Part shown: positions 23,389 through 33,938 of the stretch, in pieces | How the letters are laid out: every line of letters starts with the position of its first letter | Numbering within the stretch: the stretch's first letter is position 1 | Made by a program: the position numbers and the translations under genes | Origin: Trachythela sp. YZ-2020 | Taxonomy: Eukaryota; Cnidaria; Anthozoa; Malacalcyonacea; Clavulariidae | Length of the DNA stretch: 64,000 bases | Assembly (NCBI GenBank): GCA_016169945.1 | Contig: JADLSH010000076.1 | Coordinates: 1,865,001 to 1,929,000 of the forward strand | Reading direction: 5' to 3' | Notes under the pieces: generated by a model | Seen by the model: the letters and a program-made list of their open reading frames with translations, nothing else | Databases searched by the model: none | Told to the model about the DNA's origin: nothing

Positions 23389-23975
23389 GAACCATGTGGA
23401 AGCTTCTTCCACAGTACTGATCCCCTATAGGATAAAGACTTGTGCATTATGTGTGTTGCACATACATCGTCAACACTCAAATATCCTATAAAGGCAAGTA
23501 CTAGACAAGTAGAATCTAACTAAATATTAAGGTCAGAAGAAGTACGAAGAATTTTGGCACAAGAATAAAATAAATTTGACACACTATGGCCAAGTCAGTG
23601 TAGCTGAATGAAGTACAATATGTTTATGGAGTGTATATGGCTTTAACACGAAAAAAGTTACCTAAATATCACTGAAATCATAAAATTTTGTAAGTTATTC
23701 CCTCGATCTTCGCAGTTTGTTTATGTCGTGAATACATAAACCGAAAGTGCACACACTTTGTATGTTCGCTCGTTGGTCGACTAATTAAGCGAACGTTATT
23801 GATGACCAATCAGAGCAAAGAACTTGTACCATAGCAACGTAATTTTCGGCAATCGTTTCAAGTTTAGTTGCCACGACGTTGTGGGAAGGCAGCCTAAAAA
23901 CTCTCGATTTTTCACTTAAAAATTCATTTTTCGGCTTGGCAACAACTCAAAACTTTATCTCTACATCTATCTGAG

Positions 23976-24606
23976 CAGTGCTGTTCAAAAAAGGAACTAG
24001 TTACTGGTAAAAGTTACATGAAAAAAAACGTAACTAGTTACCGTTACAACATTTTTGTAACTAGTTACAAAGTTACATTCCCCCAGTTTACTATTTAGTA
24101 TTTACAATAACCGCAGGGGTATGGAGAAGAGCGGATTTCTAGCTTGTGACACTGGTACTGTCTTTAAATGAAGGAACAAGTCAACAACTACTCAATAAAC
24201 CAGCTACTCAATAGCCCATGAAAAATTAACAATTATGTTGAAAAAATCTTAAAATAGTGAAGATTTGTGAAGATTTATACAATTTACAAAAATAATGCGC
24301 CCGTGACCACTGACCAGTGGTCAGCAGATTAGCGTTGATAATTTGGCCAAGACGTTATGTTGCCTTGCATGAAATATTGAAATGTTCAATACTTCGATTA
24401 CAGTACGTAATGAATTGACAATTTGAATTTGTCAAATTTGACTGTAGATTAATTAATTATTAAATGGTAGAAGTTAGCCTGAAAATGTAACGGAAAAGTA
24501 ACTTTAACGCTGATAACATATGTAACGCGTTATCGTTCCATTTTGAGCAAAAAAGTAACGATTACTTGTAATTTCGTTACTTGTAACAAAGTTACTTACA
24601 GCAATG
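23976..24606. mobile_element. hAT MITE, 631 bp, with 8-bp target duplication
   Basis: TATCTGAG lies at 23968-23975 and again at 24607-24614. The ends CAGTGCTGTT and AACGAAATT...TTACAGCAATG are inverted (CAGTGCTG / CATTGCTG). Inside each end are runs of GTAACTAGTTAC and GTTACTTGTAAC, the repeats seen in many animal hAT MITEs. No ORF. An 8-bp duplication and a CAG/CAT start identify hAT. It lies in an intron of the HECT-type gene. Confidence 0.92.
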
Positions 24607-26753
24607 TATCTGAGTATGAATATGTTTGTTGCCAGCTTCTTACATGAAGTTGCCATCAACTTGCACCATTGGATAGCTTGGCCGGCCGACTACCATGCAC
24701 TGCTTTGAAGAAAGTTAATCCAGACTTCCATATTTCATTCACATCTATTCACATACAAAAAATTATCATCGTCCTCATTGACTAGCTTTGATATTTCCCT
24801 CATCAAAAGTTCTTCAGGCATCTGTTCAACATCGCTAATATTGTCAACCATAGAAGATGTATATTGACTGTCACAAATCCATTCGATAACGTTTGAGGCA
24901 TCAGCAAAAGAACCCTGTTGTAAAACAAATTATAATCACATGAATAGTAAATTGGCAAAACTGGCTAGTCAATATAAAGTCTACCCAAACACCACTTTTT
25001 TTAATGAATGAAAGTAAAAGGTTAGAGTATGGACGTATCACCCCAATTATATGGTGTGATATGTACAATTTCTAATTGGGGTGACTGTTAATACAGTTAC
25101 AAAACCCTAAAAAATAAATTTGGAACTGTGTGAGAAGAGACTGCCTTTGTTAAGGGCCAAGCTATTCATACGATCCGGGCTAGATGGTTATCAATGGAAC
25201 TTGCCACCTCCCTCAAAATATTACTAGTATTTGAAAGTTACACTATACATACGCAGGCTAACAATCCTTTCTCTGCATCCTCTTCTGTGAAGCCCGCTCC
25301 TATGACCAATCCTGCAAATTAATATAAATGTCTAGGTCATATTTGTTTATATGGAAGGCGGGATCGATGTTTGCCGGGCCGGGACGATGATCAGGATCCC
25401 TGTTTGTATATATTTAGTGTATAGGAATTCAAAGACTTATATTGCAGTCGCATCCATGCAGAGATAACATTGACTGATACTGCATTTGTTTTTGTTCAAG
25501 TATAATTCCACACATATTTTACTTTCTCCCGTCCCGGTGGTGTTGTGAGGAAATTCATGCACGTGAAAACATTCTCATGTAAACCCATGCAGGATGAAAA
25601 ATCATCCCGTCCTGCTCTTATATAAATAGGCCAACAGTATATCATAATGTTTAGGTGCTTGCATTATTTTTGCGATGCGGTTTACATGAAATAACAAGAG
25701 ATAAACTTGTCAGTAGGTTACAAGTATGCTCCCTAGATCAAGTGCCAACTAAATCAAAATTCTGTAGCAAATATAACATGACCAACTTTATATATTACTT
25801 TTAACATTCTCACTGCTGTTGCCAATATATGATGACTTGATGATTCTCCAAAGCAATTGCTTTCCTGAAAGCACACACTGACCGATGCAGACTCATTGTT
25901 TGAAGATGCCCAAGTAGATGTCAGAGTTGAAGGAGTACTCTTTTGATCCACATTCAGCACATTGGGTGAAGGTGTCCAGGTTGATGTATTTGAGGCAGTG
26001 TTCTTGTGGTCAACATTGAGTCCAGGTTGATGTACTTGAGCATACTGTGAGGTTCTGCCTTTCATGCATGTCTGGTGTCTGAAAATATAACGATTTGAAA
26101 TATTATCATTGAATGCATATCCAGTTTATTCATGTGAATAGTCTGATTAACCTTGTGAGTATCAAGTCACCCAAATGCTGAACTGTCAATTGTGAAAAAT
26201 ATTGATGTTACTGTAAAATTCCATGCTATGAATGATATTCTGTAAAAGTTATGATTAATTAATACAGTACAATATACTCACAAGTAAAAATGAGTCCATG
26301 TTTGTTTGAACTGCTGCAGGTAGTTGATCTTCATTTTCCAGTATCAAACACATATTACCTTGCTGATGCCCATGATTCTTGCAAATGACCTTTGCTTGAC
26401 AATTTCTTCCTGCTTATCAGCTGGAAAACGTTTCGTTTTGATGGCCTTTCTTGAGTATAAGGTATGGATCGTCTTTGTCTGCTTCTAGGTTTATGCCTCC
26501 TAGGTATTTGGGCGAATCCGTGCTGGTTGTAACTATTCATGATGTCACTAATGTTACTAAGTGCACTTTCTACGATCGTATTGAGAGAATTGTTACCATG
26601 GTGTTGTTGCTGTTGCTGCCGCTGAGTTTGACTTCCAAAAATATTGTGTAAAGCACCAGTCACTAAATCATAATAAAAACAACATTTTACTTTTTATATT
26701 TACACTTAGCCATATAACATATATATATGTTATGATTACTAACCACTCGTTAG

Positions 26754-26949
26754 ACAATTTGGCACCGCCATCTTGGATTTCAAACTGGATTTCAAATTTT
26801 CACTAACTCAAGCCAAATACAGAGCCAAATGCACAGTTTTTTACTTTACAAAGAACTGTGCATTTGGCTCTGTATTTGGCTTGAGTTAGTGAAAATTTGA
26901 AATCCAGTTTGAAATCCAGTTTGAAATCCAAGATGTGGTGCCAAATTGT
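26754..26949. repeat. 196-bp palindrome joining the HECT-type gene start and the LINE start
   Basis: Left arm 26754-26838 and right arm 26854-26949 are inverted copies around a 15-base loop (26839-26853). They differ by a 12-bp GAAATCCAGTTT duplication in the right arm. The left arm contains the minus-strand ATG (26771-26769) of the HECT-type gene. The mirror position on the right arm, ATGTGGTGCCAAATTG, leads into the LINE ORF at 26935. Confidence 0.9.
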
Positions 26950-27785
26950 GCTTCGCATATTTTGGGTCCTGCTGCTATAATTCTCTGCCTAATCCTCTAC
27001 CAACCTACACATCACTTGGTCAACGGTCCTAGTCATGCCTACCTGGCTTCTGTTTACCTTCTGGCTGGTGCGAAGCCATTCACTTTTGCCAACTCTCAGC
27101 TTCTTAGACGTGGATACTTCAAGCAGCATATTGGATACTACAGCAACCACTCGGCATGTTTCTCCTTGGAGAAAATCTGCCTGGTGGGTGTCCATCCCAA
27201 TCCTGGACCATCGACGAATGTTGGAGATAACCATATAATAAGATGCCTGTACCTTAACGCCAGAAGTTTAGCCAGCAAGAACAATGAATTTCAAACTCTT
27301 GCTGCTGAAGCAGACCTAATAAGTGTAACTGAGACTTGGCTTAGACCGGAGATTTTAGACTGTGAACTGCTGCCTAGTGATGATTATACTATACATCACG
27401 CGACAGAGCAGAGAGAGTAGGTGGGGGAGTGATGCTAGCTGTTAGAAACACTATCCAGAGCCTCCGAAGGAAGGATCTTGAAAGTAATGCAGAAATCCTG
27501 GCCTGTGAACTGCGTCCCCAGTCTAAAAGGAAACTCTTAGCTATGGTATTTTATAGACCCCCAAGATCCGATTTATCTTATATAAAGGAATTCAAGAAAT
27601 CAATGCAACTCGCCTACAAAGCCAAGTTTGACCAGCTAATTATATGTGGTGATTTCAACCTCCCCAATATCAACTGGTCTACTGGAACAGCTACTACAAG
27701 CGATGCCATTCATAATAATTTTGCTAAGACAGTTAAGGACAGTTTCCTGTGGCAACCAGAATTAGCAACATACTGGATTTGATAC
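26935..27785 (+). pseudogene. LINE endonuclease region
   Basis: The first ORF (26935-27420) reads a hydrophobic N-terminus (AAIILCLILYQP), then GVHPNPGPS and IRCLYLNARSLASKNNEFQT, the start of an apurinic-type endonuclease of CR1/L2-like LINEs, with VTETWL (conserved Glu). A frameshift at 27420 leads to a second ORF (27429-27782) with LLAMVFYRPP and LIICGDFNLPNINW (conserved Asp). The HPNPGP motif is common in this part of animal LINEs. The enzyme would nick target DNA to prime reverse transcription. Frameshifted, so inactive. Confidence 0.8.
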
Positions 27786-28019
27786 TTGCCAACATACCAG
27801 ACAAAGGACAGACGTGCAAGGATTTGATGACATTTTCAGTACAGATCACAAAAATTTAAGCTTTCAAGTTTGTCACTCATTAAAAAGAAAACCTGCCAAA
27901 GAAAGAAAGCACTTAAATCGAAATCTCCTACGGACCTTGAGAAATTCAAACTACTCAGGCGTAAAACTAAGCAAATGATCTAGAAGAAACAGAAAGATCA
28001 TGCTAACAAGCTCAGAGAT

Positions 28020-29452
28020 TCTGTGTTTGAGAACCCGAAACGTTTTTGGTCATTTATAAAAACTTCAACAAAGATAAACCAGAAGCCCAATTTTCTCAGA
28101 GACGGACAATTATTTGTAACAGAAGCTAAAGGAAAGGCTAACATCTTAATCAACTTTTTCCACTCTGTATTCCATCCACTTGATGTACCTCCACCTACAC
28201 TTGCCACTCCAACTCAAGAAAATTGTAATCATCTCTCTGATATCCAACTGTCAGAGGCTGAAGTTACTGAAGCACTACGTGTGGGCCGGATGGCATCCTG
28301 AGCAGACTTATTCAAACTGTGGCAGAAGAAATTGCGCCTTCGTTGTGCAGGCTTTTCAATATGTCACTCTCTCTTGGTGTTATGCCTGCTAACTGGAAAC
28401 TCGCTAACATCACAGCTGTTTATAAAAAAAGACGACCCAACAATCCCGAATAACTATAGGCCTATATCATTGCTTAGTACAGTCTCCAAGGTATTAGAAC
28501 GATGCGTCTTTAACAGATGATATCAACACCTTGCACCCCTGTTCTACCATCTTCAACACAGCTTCCTCAAGGGCAAATCAACAATAACACAACTTCTAGA
28601 GGTGTACCATGGCATATTGGACTCAGTTGCTAGTGGAAAGGAGGTTGACATTATCTACCTTGACCTATCTAAAGCCTTCGACAAGGCACCACATAATTTG
28701 CTGTTGCTTAAACTCGAACGGTATGGAATTAGTGGCACACTCCTTTCATGGATTCAGAGCGATCTCACTGGCAGACAGCAAAGAGTTGTTCTAGAAGGAA
28801 CTCATTCTAATTGGCTCCCTGTTACGTCTGGCATACCACTTGGCCCACTTATGTTTCTTGTATACATCAATGACGCTCCAGAATACATCAGTTTCAATTC
28901 AACCATCGCCCTCTTTGCAGATGACTCCTGCACCAGGAAACTCCTGTACTGTGCTCTGGTGCAGCCTAAATTAGAATATGGAAGTAATCTCCATACACTG
29001 TGAAACATCGTTCACAAAATATCCAGCAAAGGGCGACCAAATTCATTTTGAACTACCCTCAGGAAATGTCCTACAGGGAAAGACTTATTAATCTCAATCT
29101 ACTCCCATTAGAATTCCGTAGGGAGATATCAGACTTGTTAGTCTATGGTCTCATATCTACTGACATTGGTAATCATCTGTGTACTTTTGAGCCTCGATAT
29201 GAAACATGGAACTATGATCCTAATAACTACAACTTAATAAAACACAAACAAGACTACTACAGGAAATCGTATTTTATTAGGTCTGCCGACCTTTGGAACA
29301 CGCTACCGTCTAGTGTTAAATCCTATAACTCACTATCCAGAGAAGTATCATTTAGTATTCCAAAGTATTCATTTAGAATTTATGTTGATTCATCAAGAAT
29401 TCCCAGCTTGCTTTTTTCCCTGTCAACTTTAACAGGAAGTGCCATATACTGA
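28020..29452 (+). pseudogene. LINE reverse transcriptase, internally deleted
   Basis: Blocks: RFWSFIKTSTKINQKPNFL, NNYRPISLLSTVSKVLERC, VDIIYLDLSKAFDKAPHNLL (motif A Asp), SGIPLGPLMFLVYIND and FADDS (motif C). The motif B region normally reads PQGSILGPLLF, so several residues are missing. Directly after FADDS the text skips to YCALVQPKLEYGS, dropping most of the thumb. The tail (29000-29452) holds the usual RRYLLIYG-like and WNTLPSSVKSYNS blocks. There are several frameshifts. It is clearly a LINE RT of the L2/CR1 group, non-functional. Confidence 0.85.
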
Positions 29453-29600
29453 GCAAAATATACACATAATATTGAATTTACAATTTGTGTTATTTTCCAC
29501 TGGCTGAGGTAAGAGAGAAGCGGAAAATGTTTTCTCGCACACTGCTGTGGGCCCGATAGAAATCGGGTGCTATTGGGTGGTGCAGGTTAGATGAGTGCAT

Positions 29601-30438
29601 GTTAGATTAGAATGGACAGGTTAGGTTATGTAATGTATGTTTGTAGTAAAGCGAGCATTGTGTGATAAATGTCAAGCTTGCGGCTGATGCTGCAGATTCT
29701 GCAGGGAATAAAACTTTCCCTCAAATAAAAATTAATTAACATAAAATAGATATTTCAGGATCTTCAAGATTTTGCCACAAAATTAGGAAATTATTGGGGG
29801 GGGGGGCGCAGCCTGACCAGCAACAAAGTTATCAATGCCCAACATAAACATCAAAAACAATACTAAAATTGGTAAAAAACACAAGAAAAAGGTTGCTCTA
29901 AATGTAAAAAGTTGCTCCAAATTTGATAAGTTGCCAAAAACTTGTGGACAGGTCTAGTTCGCATAAGACAGGGATGAAATCAGATACGAACTAAGTTAAT
30001 TAAGTAAGAAATTAATTATATAAAGAAGTGCTAATATGGATGTCTATGATAATTGCTGGAAATGACATCCAGTTATACTTAAAGATCACTAGTTGCTATG
30101 GCAACTTAGAATGAAGAACAACGTTTTGAACAATTTAAAAATTTTGTTATTTAACTTATTTTCAATTGTTTTAAAGAGTTAAGATATTTATAAAGTTGCA
30201 TGATGAGGCTGTATTTTGGCAGCAGGTCAATTTATTTAGAAGACACTTTATAATAACGAAAACTTCCAAGTATGTGTTTTAAATATTGTAGCTTGTAGAC
30301 GGCAACTTGTCAAAAGCAGTTGCAATTTGCTCTGAGCAATTTGCTAGTCAACATTGTACTGTTGTCACAAACTCACAGTATATTGCAAAGTTGCTTGCAA
30401 GAGAACATCCAGTTTGACTGTAATATGTTCGCTACTGT
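29601..30438. other. Non-coding interval
   Basis: AT-rich with a G-run of about 12 at 29796-29807. Nothing coding is seen. Confidence 0.5.
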
Positions 30439-30440
30439 AT

Positions 30441-30828
30441 TACCATTTGCATTAAAGCGTTACCCCATGCCGCGATAAAAGCTTGTCTGCGAGTTTTGCA
30501 ACCAACGTTGTGATTGGACAACTATACGTTTCAAATGTCAAAATAGCGATGACATGGGGTGTAATCTTTCTCTTCCGTGTCGAGTCAAGACAAGACAATA
30601 ACAAACCTTAGTATTTTTGTTTCATTTTATGATTAAATTAGCTTTAATTTGTCAAACGATAGGCAAAATATTAGTCCTTGTAACTTTATTTTCGGTTTGT
30701 TATTTTGTTGACTGACAGGGAAGAGAAAATGACTGTTGCAAAACGCAAATTACGCCCCATGGCATAACTATTTTGACATATGAAACTTTTTATCGCGGCT
30801 TGGGGTAACGCTTGAATGCAAATGGTAA
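30441..30828. mobile_element. TA-flanked palindromic MITE
   Basis: TTACCATTTGCATTAAAGCG opens the left end and its complement (CGCTTGAATGCAAATGGTAA) closes the right, with TA on both sides (30439-30440, 30829-30830). The match continues inward through ACCCCATG...CGCGATAAAA and GTTTCAAATGTCAAAATAG. TA duplication suggests a mariner-type MITE. It ends 40 bp from the 3' end of the RPA-like ORF. Confidence 0.75.
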
Positions 30829-30867
30829 TATCTATTAAAAATACCAATATATTCTGTTAGGCTCATG

Positions 30868-31658
30868 TTAGGTTTCATTGTTATTAACTTGAACAGCCAT
30901 TTTATTTGCAATACGGCTTTCTGGGTTGTATGTTAGGCTGATATTGTCTGCTAATAAAAGTTCTTCAGCAACTTGTACATCTGTCATGTTGTCATAATTG
31001 GTGAGGAAAGCTTGTAAAACGGAATCGAGAACCTTTAAATAGAGCAGCTCTCCTTCTGCTTTGACAACAATTGCAGCGAAGCGGCGTTTGGAGCAGTTAC
31101 TTGTTCTCATGGTGTATCCACATCTATCACAGTGAACGACCAGCCCTGCTGCTTGTAATATTTTTCTGGAGCATTTCACACATTGCAAATGTGTCTCCAC
31201 GGTCTCAATGGCATGAATATTTTCAACTTGAAGTGTGCGAGCTGATGCTTGATTCTGCTGTTTGCCGATATTGGTGTCAATTTCGATTTTCGCGACAGCA
31301 TCGTCTTGGTCGTCTACACTTATGACAGTGTGGGTGACTGTTGATATATTTTTTTTGCCTTGCCATCGACGGATGTGAACGGGTGATATGTTGTAGACAT
31401 GACCAACTTGCACAGCGGATATATGTTGTTGCCACAAATCTAATGTTATTGTTCCAGTGGCATCAGCTAAAACAGCAGTGGCGATTTGCAACTGATTTGC
31501 AGCGACAAGAGTGGGTGAATTGAGGTGGATAATTTTACCACGGACTGACACGAGTTCACCTTCGCTGCTCGGAGCCTCCAATAGGTCTTTGACTGCGTGT
31601 GGGATCTTTCACTTTCCGCCAGCAATGTCTTTGTAGCCTTTTTGTTTGAACTCATTTC
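30868..31658 (-). pseudogene. RPA-like OB-fold / zinc-ribbon protein (one frameshift)
   Basis: The main ORF runs 31581-30868 (237 codons). It has SVRGKIIHLNSPTLVAANQL, TAVLADATGTITLDLWQQHI and GHVYNISPVHIRRWQGKKNIST, the pattern of an OB fold in single-strand DNA-binding proteins of the RPA1 type. Then comes a zinc ribbon, CVKCSRKIL...HCDRCGYTM, with four Cys. An upstream ATG at 31655-31653 (SSNKKATKTLLAE) would give the natural N-terminus, but a 1-bp shift near 31600 separates it. The protein would bind ssDNA. No partner gene is adjacent. Animal Helitrons carry RPA-like passengers, and the Helitron at 46-59 kb is on the same strand but not contiguous. A stand-alone repeat family is equally possible. 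Confidence 0.65.
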
Positions 31659-31679
31659 TCTGTCGCTGCTACTTTTGAA

Positions 31680-32990
31680 GATTCAAGGTTTATATAAGTA
31701 TGTCTTTACGGTTTACTAGTTTTACGCATGAACATTTAAAACCAGCATTCTCTCACAAGCAAGAATTGTGTAAGAAATTATATCATATGTTGCGAACGTC
31801 TCTCAACCAATGAAACTTCGAGTGGTGCATGCAGTTAACCAATCATATTCATTACTGCGGGTTTCGAATTACCTTTTCAGGTGATTGTTTTTGAGCTAAA
31901 ATATGTTGCTCAGGAGGTTGGACAGCTGTGACGTGTTTCTCGACCAATGAAATCTCACTCTTTTTCCATCGTGTTTCTTAAGATTTTAGGCTGCCTAATT
32001 GCATGGGGCGCAGAAACACTTGAAAATACATACTAATATTTTTTAAATTCTATGAAAAAGCAAGCGTGGCCTACTGTCGTTCTATGAAAAAGCAAGGGTG
32101 GCCTACTGTCGTTCCAATTGAAGTGTTCCTAAAATATTACATCAATTCATTACATAAGTTGATCAATACATTTCCTCAAAAATTGCTCAACTTCCTGTTT
32201 ACTAGCATACTTGTTCCCAATTGGTCAATTCACACACACATGAAGTTGATCAATTTTTCAACAAATTAATTTATAAACTCTAGATTATCAGTGAAGTAAA
32301 CTGGAACCATCAGTGAAAGATGAATTAATTAAATTTTTAATTAAATATTTATTAAACATCTTTATCAATATATGTTGTAGTGTGACTCTATTGTCTCTTG
32401 GGGGCAAGTGCACTTTTAATAGCTCAGCCCCTTGATTGGATTGGCTTAACCCATTAATTGGCAAATTTTACTCATCAGTGGTAGAGTACTGCCAATTAAT
32501 GGGTTAACTGCGCTTGATTGGATCGGCTAAACTTTAGCTGCTTTTTGGGTAATGGGTTACCTAGAAAAGAGCCAGACTCCCACTATGGAGGAACTTTACC
32601 CATCTGGAAGGAGAGATTCCACTTCTAAAATGTGCAAGGACATCTGGTAGGGGAGGGGGTCAACATCCATTTTCCTCTGTGGGGAGGAAGTCGTTTTACC
32701 TGCACAGAGAAGCACCTTTCCGAGTCACTTAAATCTGCTATGTGGGCATGCCAAGAAAGTTGGATGTGTGTTCACTAGGAGTAAAGCAAACATCACTCTC
32801 ACACCAGACATCTAATATGAAAGTTGAATGTTTTTGCTCTGCCCACACAGGCAAAGCTACTGTAATAGAAAGCATGATGTTTTACAGCATTATGGCTTAT
32901 TTATTAAATTAGAAATGTTTCCCCAATAAAACATTCTCAAAAGATGAAATATTATTCTAAGCCTATTTATGTGGCAATTAATGTGAAAAT
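31680..32990. other. Non-coding interval with a 32-bp tandem duplication
   Basis: Two copies of a 32-bp unit starting TCTATGAAAAAGCAAG lie at 32049-32080 and 32081-32112, differing by one base. Near 32448-32505 a hairpin pairs AACCCATTAATTGGCA with TGCCAATTAATGGGTT. No gene is recognised. Confidence 0.6.
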
Positions 32991-32991
32991 C

Positions 32992-33050
32992 TATAATTTG
33001 CTCTAAATTTATGTTGTTGAGCACTCTTTGCGTTTCGCAGACCTAAACCT

Positions 33051-33084
<34 letters not shown>
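32992..33084 (+). repeat. Penelope 5' fragment followed by a (TA)n tract
   Basis: ATAATTTGCTCTAA through GACCTAAACCTACAC matches 34974-35036, which precedes the full Penelope RT, so this is a truncated copy of the element's 5' part. It runs into a 28-bp TA repeat. Confidence 0.7.
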
Positions 33085-33089
<5 letters not shown>

Positions 33090-33264
33090 GATATATATAA
33101 TGCAAAAGCTCACTTCCCTTGTGGTCGTTTGAGCACTCTGGCCCCAAGACACTTCACGCATGTCTGGATGCGCATGTGCCTGAGTATTGTACCACATGCG
33201 CTTGGTGAGGGCAAGAGTATGGTGTATAAATACGAAGTCACTCGCATCTAGACTGCGTTACAAG

Positions 33265-33308
33265 CTACACTGACGAGCCGTTGAACGGCGAAACATGCAT
33301 GTCTGCAG
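33265..33308 (+). ncRNA. Hammerhead ribozyme, unit 1
   Basis: The core CTGACGAG (33270-33277) and CGAAA (33289-33293) enclose stem II (CCGTTGAACGG, pairs CCGT/ACGG). A very short stem III (ACATGCATGT) leads to GTC at 33301-33303, the cleavage site. Stem I pairs CTACA with TGCAG and has one mismatch, so this copy may be weaker. Confidence 0.85.
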
Positions 33309-33546
33309 ATTTGACTATATATGCTCCTTCACTTGTGTTGTTGAGCACTCTGTGAGGTTAATTGGTGGCTAATAAGCTATAATGCAAAAGCTCACTTCCC
33401 TTGTGGTCGTTTGAGCACTCTGGCCCCAAGACACTTCACGCATGTCTGGATGCGCATGTGTCTGAGTATTGTACCACATGCGCTTGGTGAGGGCAAGAGT
33501 ATGGTGTATAAATATGAAGTCACTCGCATCTAGACTGTGTTACAAG

Positions 33547-33590
33547 CTGCACTGACGAGCTGTTGAACGGCGAAACATGCATGTCTGCAG
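33547..33590 (+). ncRNA. Hammerhead ribozyme, unit 2
   Basis: CTGACGAG at 33552-33559, CGAAA at 33571-33575, GTC at 33583-33585. Stem I CTGCA/TGCAG pairs fully. Stem II is CTGT/ACGG with a G-U pair. Cleavage is expected after C33585. Confidence 0.88.
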
Positions 33591-33594
33591 ATTT

Positions 33595-33632
<38 letters not shown>

Positions 33633-33854
33633 TCCTTCACTTGTGTTGTTGAGCACTCTGTGAGGTTAATTGGTGGCTAATAAGCTATAATGCAAAAGCT
33701 CACTTCCCTTGTGGTCGTTTGAGCACTCTGGCCCCAAGACACTTCACGCATGTCTGGATGCGCATGTGTCTGAGTATTGTACCACATGCGCTTGGTGAGG
33801 GCAAGAGTATGGTGTATAAATACGAAGTCACTCGCATCTAGACTGCGTTACAAG

Positions 33855-33898
33855 CTGCACTGACGAGCTGTTGAACGGCGAAACATGCATGTCTGCAG
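33855..33898 (+). ncRNA. Hammerhead ribozyme, unit 3
   Basis: CTGACGAG at 33860-33867, CGAAA at 33879-33883, GTC at 33891-33893. Stems are as in unit 2. Confidence 0.88.
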
Positions 33899-33902
33899 AT
33901 TT

Positions 33903-33935
<33 letters not shown>

Positions 33936-33938
<3 letters not shown>

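Larger units (their letters stand above)
23017..26771 (-). pseudogene. Spliced gene with a partial HECT-like domain (probably decayed)
   Basis: Exons on the minus strand with GT-AG sites: 26771-26744 (ATG, MAVPNCLTS), 26662-26359 (Gln/His-rich QRQQQQQHHG, basic RRHKPRSRQRR), 26078-25799 (Ser/Thr-rich repeats NVDHKNTASNTSTW), 25311-25253 (IGAGFTEEDAEKGLLAC), 24914-24757 (SFADASNVIEWICDS, VEQMPEELLMREI) and 23293-23017. The first three join in frame; a missing exon is needed before 25311. The last exon has LDVPEYLEVINGSGW, EEIIRKQVKSIENLRKGL and PLMESYPDQLKKFLVDGDN, the N-lobe part of a HECT ubiquitin ligase. A 1-bp frameshift near 23115 and no visible catalytic-Cys lobe suggest decay. Multicopy HECT genes of this type are, as I recall, common in cnidarians. 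Confidence 0.6.
26900..29600 (+). mobile_element. LINE (L2/CR1-like) copy, decayed and internally deleted
   Basis: Contains an endonuclease part, an RT part and the RT C-terminal tail in one orientation. The 5' end merges with the palindrome at 26854-26949. Downstream of 29452 a 3' UTR-like stretch has a small stem (CCCGATAGAAATCGGG). No poly-A or target duplication was resolved, so the 3' end is approximate. Confidence 0.75.
33092..33935 (+). repeat. Three tandem hammerhead-bearing units (pLTR / retrozyme-like)
   Basis: Units begin ATAATGCAAAAGCTCACTTC and end near the TA tract. The ribozyme cores are spaced 282 and 308 bp apart; the difference is the length of a TA tract (absent between units 1 and 2, ~33 bp between units 2 and 3). 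The units are nearly identical over 240 bp. A fourth unit lies at 38876-39145. Tandem LTR-like repeats with hammerheads are known for Penelope-like elements, and tandem short hammerhead repeats (retrozymes) for animals. Confidence 0.85.

Noticed and set aside
23066..23395. ORF starting MVHCIVLCCVVLCCVV
   Set aside because: The start is the translated ACAAC microsatellite; only the part after the acceptor at 23293 is exon-like.
31071..31523. Plus-strand ORFs opposite the RPA-like gene
   Set aside because: Shadows of the minus-strand coding frame; no family features.
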